From Ectocarpus siliculosus (Eukaryota; Sar; Phaeophyceae; Ectocarpales; Ectocarpaceae), in contig FN649728.1 of the NCBI GenBank assembly GCA_000310025.1, forward strand, positions 1,456,315 to 1,520,314: a DNA stretch of 64,000 nucleotides. The letters run 5' to 3'. Positions 60,624 to 64,000 of this stretch are shown here, one piece after another (within the stretch, counting starts at the first letter, position 1; the number at the start of each line of letters is the position of its first letter). The notes below the pieces were generated by a model that was given only the letters and a program-made list of their open reading frames with translations, searched no databases and was not told the origin of the DNA. A program made the position numbers and the translations under genes.

Positions 60624-63310
60624 TTACACTTCCGTCAGGTCTCGGATCGGCTGCTTGGTGTTCAAGCCCTTCGGGTCCTTGGGGTCCCACGTCTCCATGC
60701 TCTTCTGCTTGCTGAATCGTCCCCCCTTGTCAGACAGCGCATGCTGCGGGTGCCCCGGCTGCTTGTAGTACCTGAAGCAGAGACCACACGCGCACGGTTT
60801 AAAAAAGAGAGAACGTGCGGCAGGGTACATACAGACACACAAACTTTGATATTTGGTAGATACCTTTTTCCTCTACGGCGTCTAGCGGTCTCTCGCCGAG
60901 CGGCAAAAAAAAAAGCGATGTTTGATTGATTGATCACTTTCAGTCGGAAAGACCCGAACCGCGCATATTTGACCACAAACACTTTTTCTCTGCCCTTTAG
61001 AAATCAGTCCGCTACAAGAAATCACCAAACGCTTCACTGCTGGCGAGGCGCGAGTGTTGCAATTACAACTCCTTCTGAAGCGACAAATTGCCGCGATACG
61101 TAGGCGCGGGGGCCGGGGGGGGGGGGGGGTCCATAAGAGGAGTCCTTTCGTGCAACAACGGTTCGACGACACCTTGCCATCAGGGAGAGAAACATACATC
61201 AATGGACCAACCGCGATTTGAGATGCGAAAGGAGCTGGTATGTATCATGGTGTGAAATGTCACGGTGCCCTGTGACGGGTTGCCTGTGACGTTACAGAAG
61301 TCGAAATCAAGCCATTAAACCCCATTAGACTAGTCAGCCGCTGACTACACAGTTGAATGGTTTAATTTCGGCTTCCAGAAAGGTCAGTCGTGTCGAAAAA
61401 CGGTAGTCGTAGGGTTCGAATACCCTCTGACACTTTCACGTAGGGTGAATAACGGTTTCATTTCGGCTTCAAAAAGACCACGTTAACTCTCAGAGATGAC
61501 GTCAGTGCCACCAGACACTGAGGACCGTGCGTGATAAGCCGAACCTCCAGCAAGAGAGGACAACACAAAAAATCATTGTCGTGACCACCCCCACCGCCGC
61601 CAACACACGGAGCGCATCTCACATGTCGGGCTCCCCGGGCTCCTGCCAGATGTTACCCATCCCCGCACCCCGCGGCCTCCACGTGGATCGGTTGACGTCG
61701 TCGACCCGCCCGGGCGCCACGAAGTCGTTGTGCGGCGTGTGCTGCCCGACGGCGATTTCGATGGGCTTCATCTCCGGAAGCTGCGAAATAGAAACAGAGC
61801 CGTTGCGGTGTAATGCGAAGACACGCAAGAATCATTTTAGGGCTGCCAACGCAAAGACAGTAAGGTTATTACGAAAAAGGACCAGGGAGAGGGCGCACAG
61901 AACCTAACCCTAGCCCTTAACCCCCAACTTAGCCGATTCTACACTTTTTGATTGCTTACTCGGAAAAACCCGCGTAAACTAGTGAAACAATGTTTAAAAG
62001 TGTCAATACAAACACAGCAAGACGCAAGACTACGATCGAGATATAACCGTAAGCGGTGAAGTCATTTTCTAGCAGCGGGAAGTGACGCGGGACGGGTGGG
62101 CGAGAAGCGTGCGCTTCAACGGACTTTGGGTGGCGTTTCACCTCGTCAGCCGCAACAAACTGTTGCAATACGCTCACGCTTTCATGCATGTCCTCCCTGA
62201 AAAGCGAACCGAGCTCACAGCAGCAGTACAGTAGTTGGTCGATTTTTCACCACAGCTGCAGCGCATTTTGGATTGCCAGGCATACGCAATGGCGGGAGCG
62301 CCCTGGGAAAGCAAACTGCATAGTACTCGTGATACGACAAGAGCGCGGTAAAGTCGTGCCAATACAAGACGTGTTTCAAGGACATGCTGTGCCAAAGGAT
62401 ACGGAGAAAACGACGAGGTAGGCCATCTAGGGCTAGCGCACGGCGGCCGTAGCGCAAGGGGTTGGCAGCATCACACTGCTGTCAGAGACCAAATAAACAC
62501 GTCGACAGGGGGTGCCAGTTCTCTCAACGCTCATTTCACGGTAGGCTTGCCAACGGTTGCATGTTTATTCCTCCGCAGAGTCTCCCTGGCCTTTTCCCAA
62601 AACTGAGCGAAAGCGCCCCAACACACGATTTACTGTAGACCGCGCACCTCTGCCGCGGCCGAGGGGGTGTGGTCGCTCATGTGGTGCAGCCACGGGTGCC
62701 ACGAGGCCGTGACGGAGCTGCTGTCGTAGTTGTGGATGTCGGCGTACTCTACCCATCTGTGTTGGCCTGAAAACGAACAAAAGCGAAGGACGAGGACGAG
62801 GACACACGACACCCACAAACCCCACGAGGTGAGGTTTCGCTGTCAACGTGCCGTTACAGACACGACTAGGAGGTCCCGTCGGCATCATCCCTCTTCGCAT
62901 GCGGAAAGAGGGCCGACAGCAGTTGGCGGTTGCGTTGGCTGCATGTGCCGAAATGAAAACGCAATGTACAAGGAAACGAATGGGAGTTCGTGCTTTTCAT
63001 CTTTCACATGTTTCTCGCCATTCCTTTTGAAATCGAAGACGGCAAAAAAAATGTGGGACCCCCCACCATGCTTGAGTCTCTCCTCCGAATTGCTTCCACT
63101 TTTCTGTGCGCATCCGATTGGGTCCAGGGGCGGTTACATGGTGGTGTTCCAAGACAACGTAAAAGGATTCTCATCGTGGTCCCCAGACAAGTCAGTCAGA
63201 AATCTCCACTCGCCGTAAGGGTAGTCCTTGTTCTCGTAGTACTTGTTTCCGTGCGAATCCTCCCCTTTCAAGTCTCCGAACTTAATGTCCCCGACCTTTC
63301 GTGGCGGCAT
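60624..63310 (-). CDS. NDUFA12: NDUFA12, accessory subunit of mitochondrial complex I
   Basis: Four minus-strand exons (63214-63310, 62648-62766, 61623-61780, 60624-60771) give 173 residues with perfect phase. The product belongs to the NDUFA12/B17.2 family, peripheral subunits of NADH:ubiquinone oxidoreductase on the matrix side. Diagnostic motifs are GEDSHGNKYYEN, YGQHRWVEYADI and SWHPWLHHMSDHTP, in family order. The length is slightly above the usual 140-160, with a charged C-terminus (NTKQPIRDLTEV). The first intron starts with GC (GCGAGT), and the conserved YG-QHRWVEY junction proves it. The chosen ATG (63308-63310) starts MPPRKVGDIKFGD; the frame stays open upstream through an Ala-rich stretch, so an earlier start is possible. 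No clear presequence is present, as is usual in this family. Confidence 0.9.
61297..61435 (+). repeat. SINE-like hairpin repeat, copy 3
   Basis: Arms GAAGTCGAAATCAAGCCATT (61297-61316) and AATGGTTTAATTTCGGCTTC (61356-61375) are complementary at 17 of 20 positions. Then follow TAGTCGTAGGGTTCGAATAC and CTGACACTTTCAC. It lies in an NDUFA12 intron. Confidence 0.65.
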
Positions 63311-64000
63311 TGCGGCAGTGGTGGCGGCGGCGGCAGCGGCGGCGGCGGCGGCAAGAGGAAAGCGTGTTTTCCGGACGGGGGTGCCGTAATAATAGCATGC
63401 CCGGTAAGAAGGTGTGCGGTGACAGACGGCGAACACCAGCATCTACGGCCGCCGCAGCAACGTGGGCGTTGGACCATTGAAATTGGTACGACCCTTGCTG
63501 GAGACAAAAATGAACAAAGGTAAACGACGTTGTAGTTGTACGGAAGATACATGTCTGGCACCGCTGCATCTTCGGGCCATTGCGAGAATCGAGTGGCCGC
63601 ATTGCGGTCGGGTCAGTTCAGACGGCACGCCATGTATTTAGTTTCATATTTTTAGATGTGCTCAACGAATCAACTTGAGTAACTGGTGTGAAGGGACGGT
63701 GTTGCTGCTGCTCTCACGGGGTGCCGAAATGCTCCTCTTGCGGGGGAACAGCAGTGAGTGACACTCCACAAACAAGTCGTGTAGACCAATGTTCCTCCGA
63801 CTATCGCTATCAATCTACCGAGTCGTGTCAGCCCTGCAACCGCCTCTGCCTTCTCTGGGGAGTAACGGCGATACGACTGTCGGTGAGAGCCTACAGCAGT
63901 AGCAAAGGTGCCGACCGTGAGACACACGGATACACGATGCCCACTCCACAGATTTCACTCAAATTCGTCCTGTAAACCATCAGCGCCCTGACGATTCAGG
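63311..64000. other. Upstream region of NDUFA12, with a possible Cys-rich exon
   Basis: The NDUFA12 promoter should lie here. On the plus strand a short frame near 63690-63758 encodes CCCCSHGVPKCSSCGG and runs into GTGAGT, a good donor. It could be part of a gene extending past the window edge, but there is no acceptor or start codon that settles it. Confidence 0.3.

Noticed and set aside
61381-61435. Candidate tRNA gene (GGGTTCGAATACC with a matching GTCAG/CTGAC pair)
   Set aside because: Only a T-arm-like hairpin is present. No proper D-arm, anticodon arm or seven-base acceptor stem can be drawn, and the motif belongs to a repeat family.

Overview
This is nuclear DNA of an intron-rich eukaryote, most likely a stramenopile and plausibly a brown alga such as Ectocarpus. 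That assignment is an inference from many short exons, introns mostly of 0.3-3 kb, GC-rich coding sequence, alanine/serine/glycine homopeptides and the protein families present. No prokaryotic operons, CRISPR arrays or canonical tRNA or rRNA genes were seen. The gene models were built by hand from splice sites, reading-frame phase and protein-family motifs, without transcript evidence.

Layout: 1-5.7 kb holds the last exon of an unidentified minus-strand gene (1004-1243) and a transposon nest. The nest is a hAT-like element (3108-4576) with 15-bp terminal inverted repeats and a perfect 8-bp target duplication, sitting inside an older inverted-repeat element (about 2163-4693). From 5.7 to 16.3 kb is a plus-strand MIC60/mitofilin gene of the mitochondrial inner membrane. 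From 18.9 to 41.3 kb is a plus-strand gene of about 29 exons for a Slo/BK-type potassium channel with two RCK domains. Its selectivity filter reads TVGEG instead of TVGYG. From 51.2 down to 43.7 kb is a minus-strand gene for a large coiled-coil and low-complexity protein that I do not recognise. From 53.0 to 59.2 kb is a plus-strand gene for a J-domain (DnaJ) protein followed by a chain of cysteine-rich zinc-ribbon-like modules spread over several exons. From 63.3 down to 60.6 kb is a minus-strand NDUFA12 gene (complex I accessory subunit).

The genes do not form one pathway. MIC60 and NDUFA12 both act at the mitochondrial inner membrane, but they lie 44 kb apart on opposite strands. The coiled-coil gene and the J-domain gene are divergent and share a 1.8 kb spacer that holds two copies of a SINE-like repeat.

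Two 100-N gaps (7494-7593 and 39073-39172) look like unmerged contig overlaps. The sequence on each side is a poor-quality copy of the clean sequence on the other side, so about 0.55 kb and 0.84 kb of this window are probably artefactual. The best leads are the J-domain/zinc-ribbon protein, the altered potassium filter, the apparent excess of GC-AG introns and the two repeat families.
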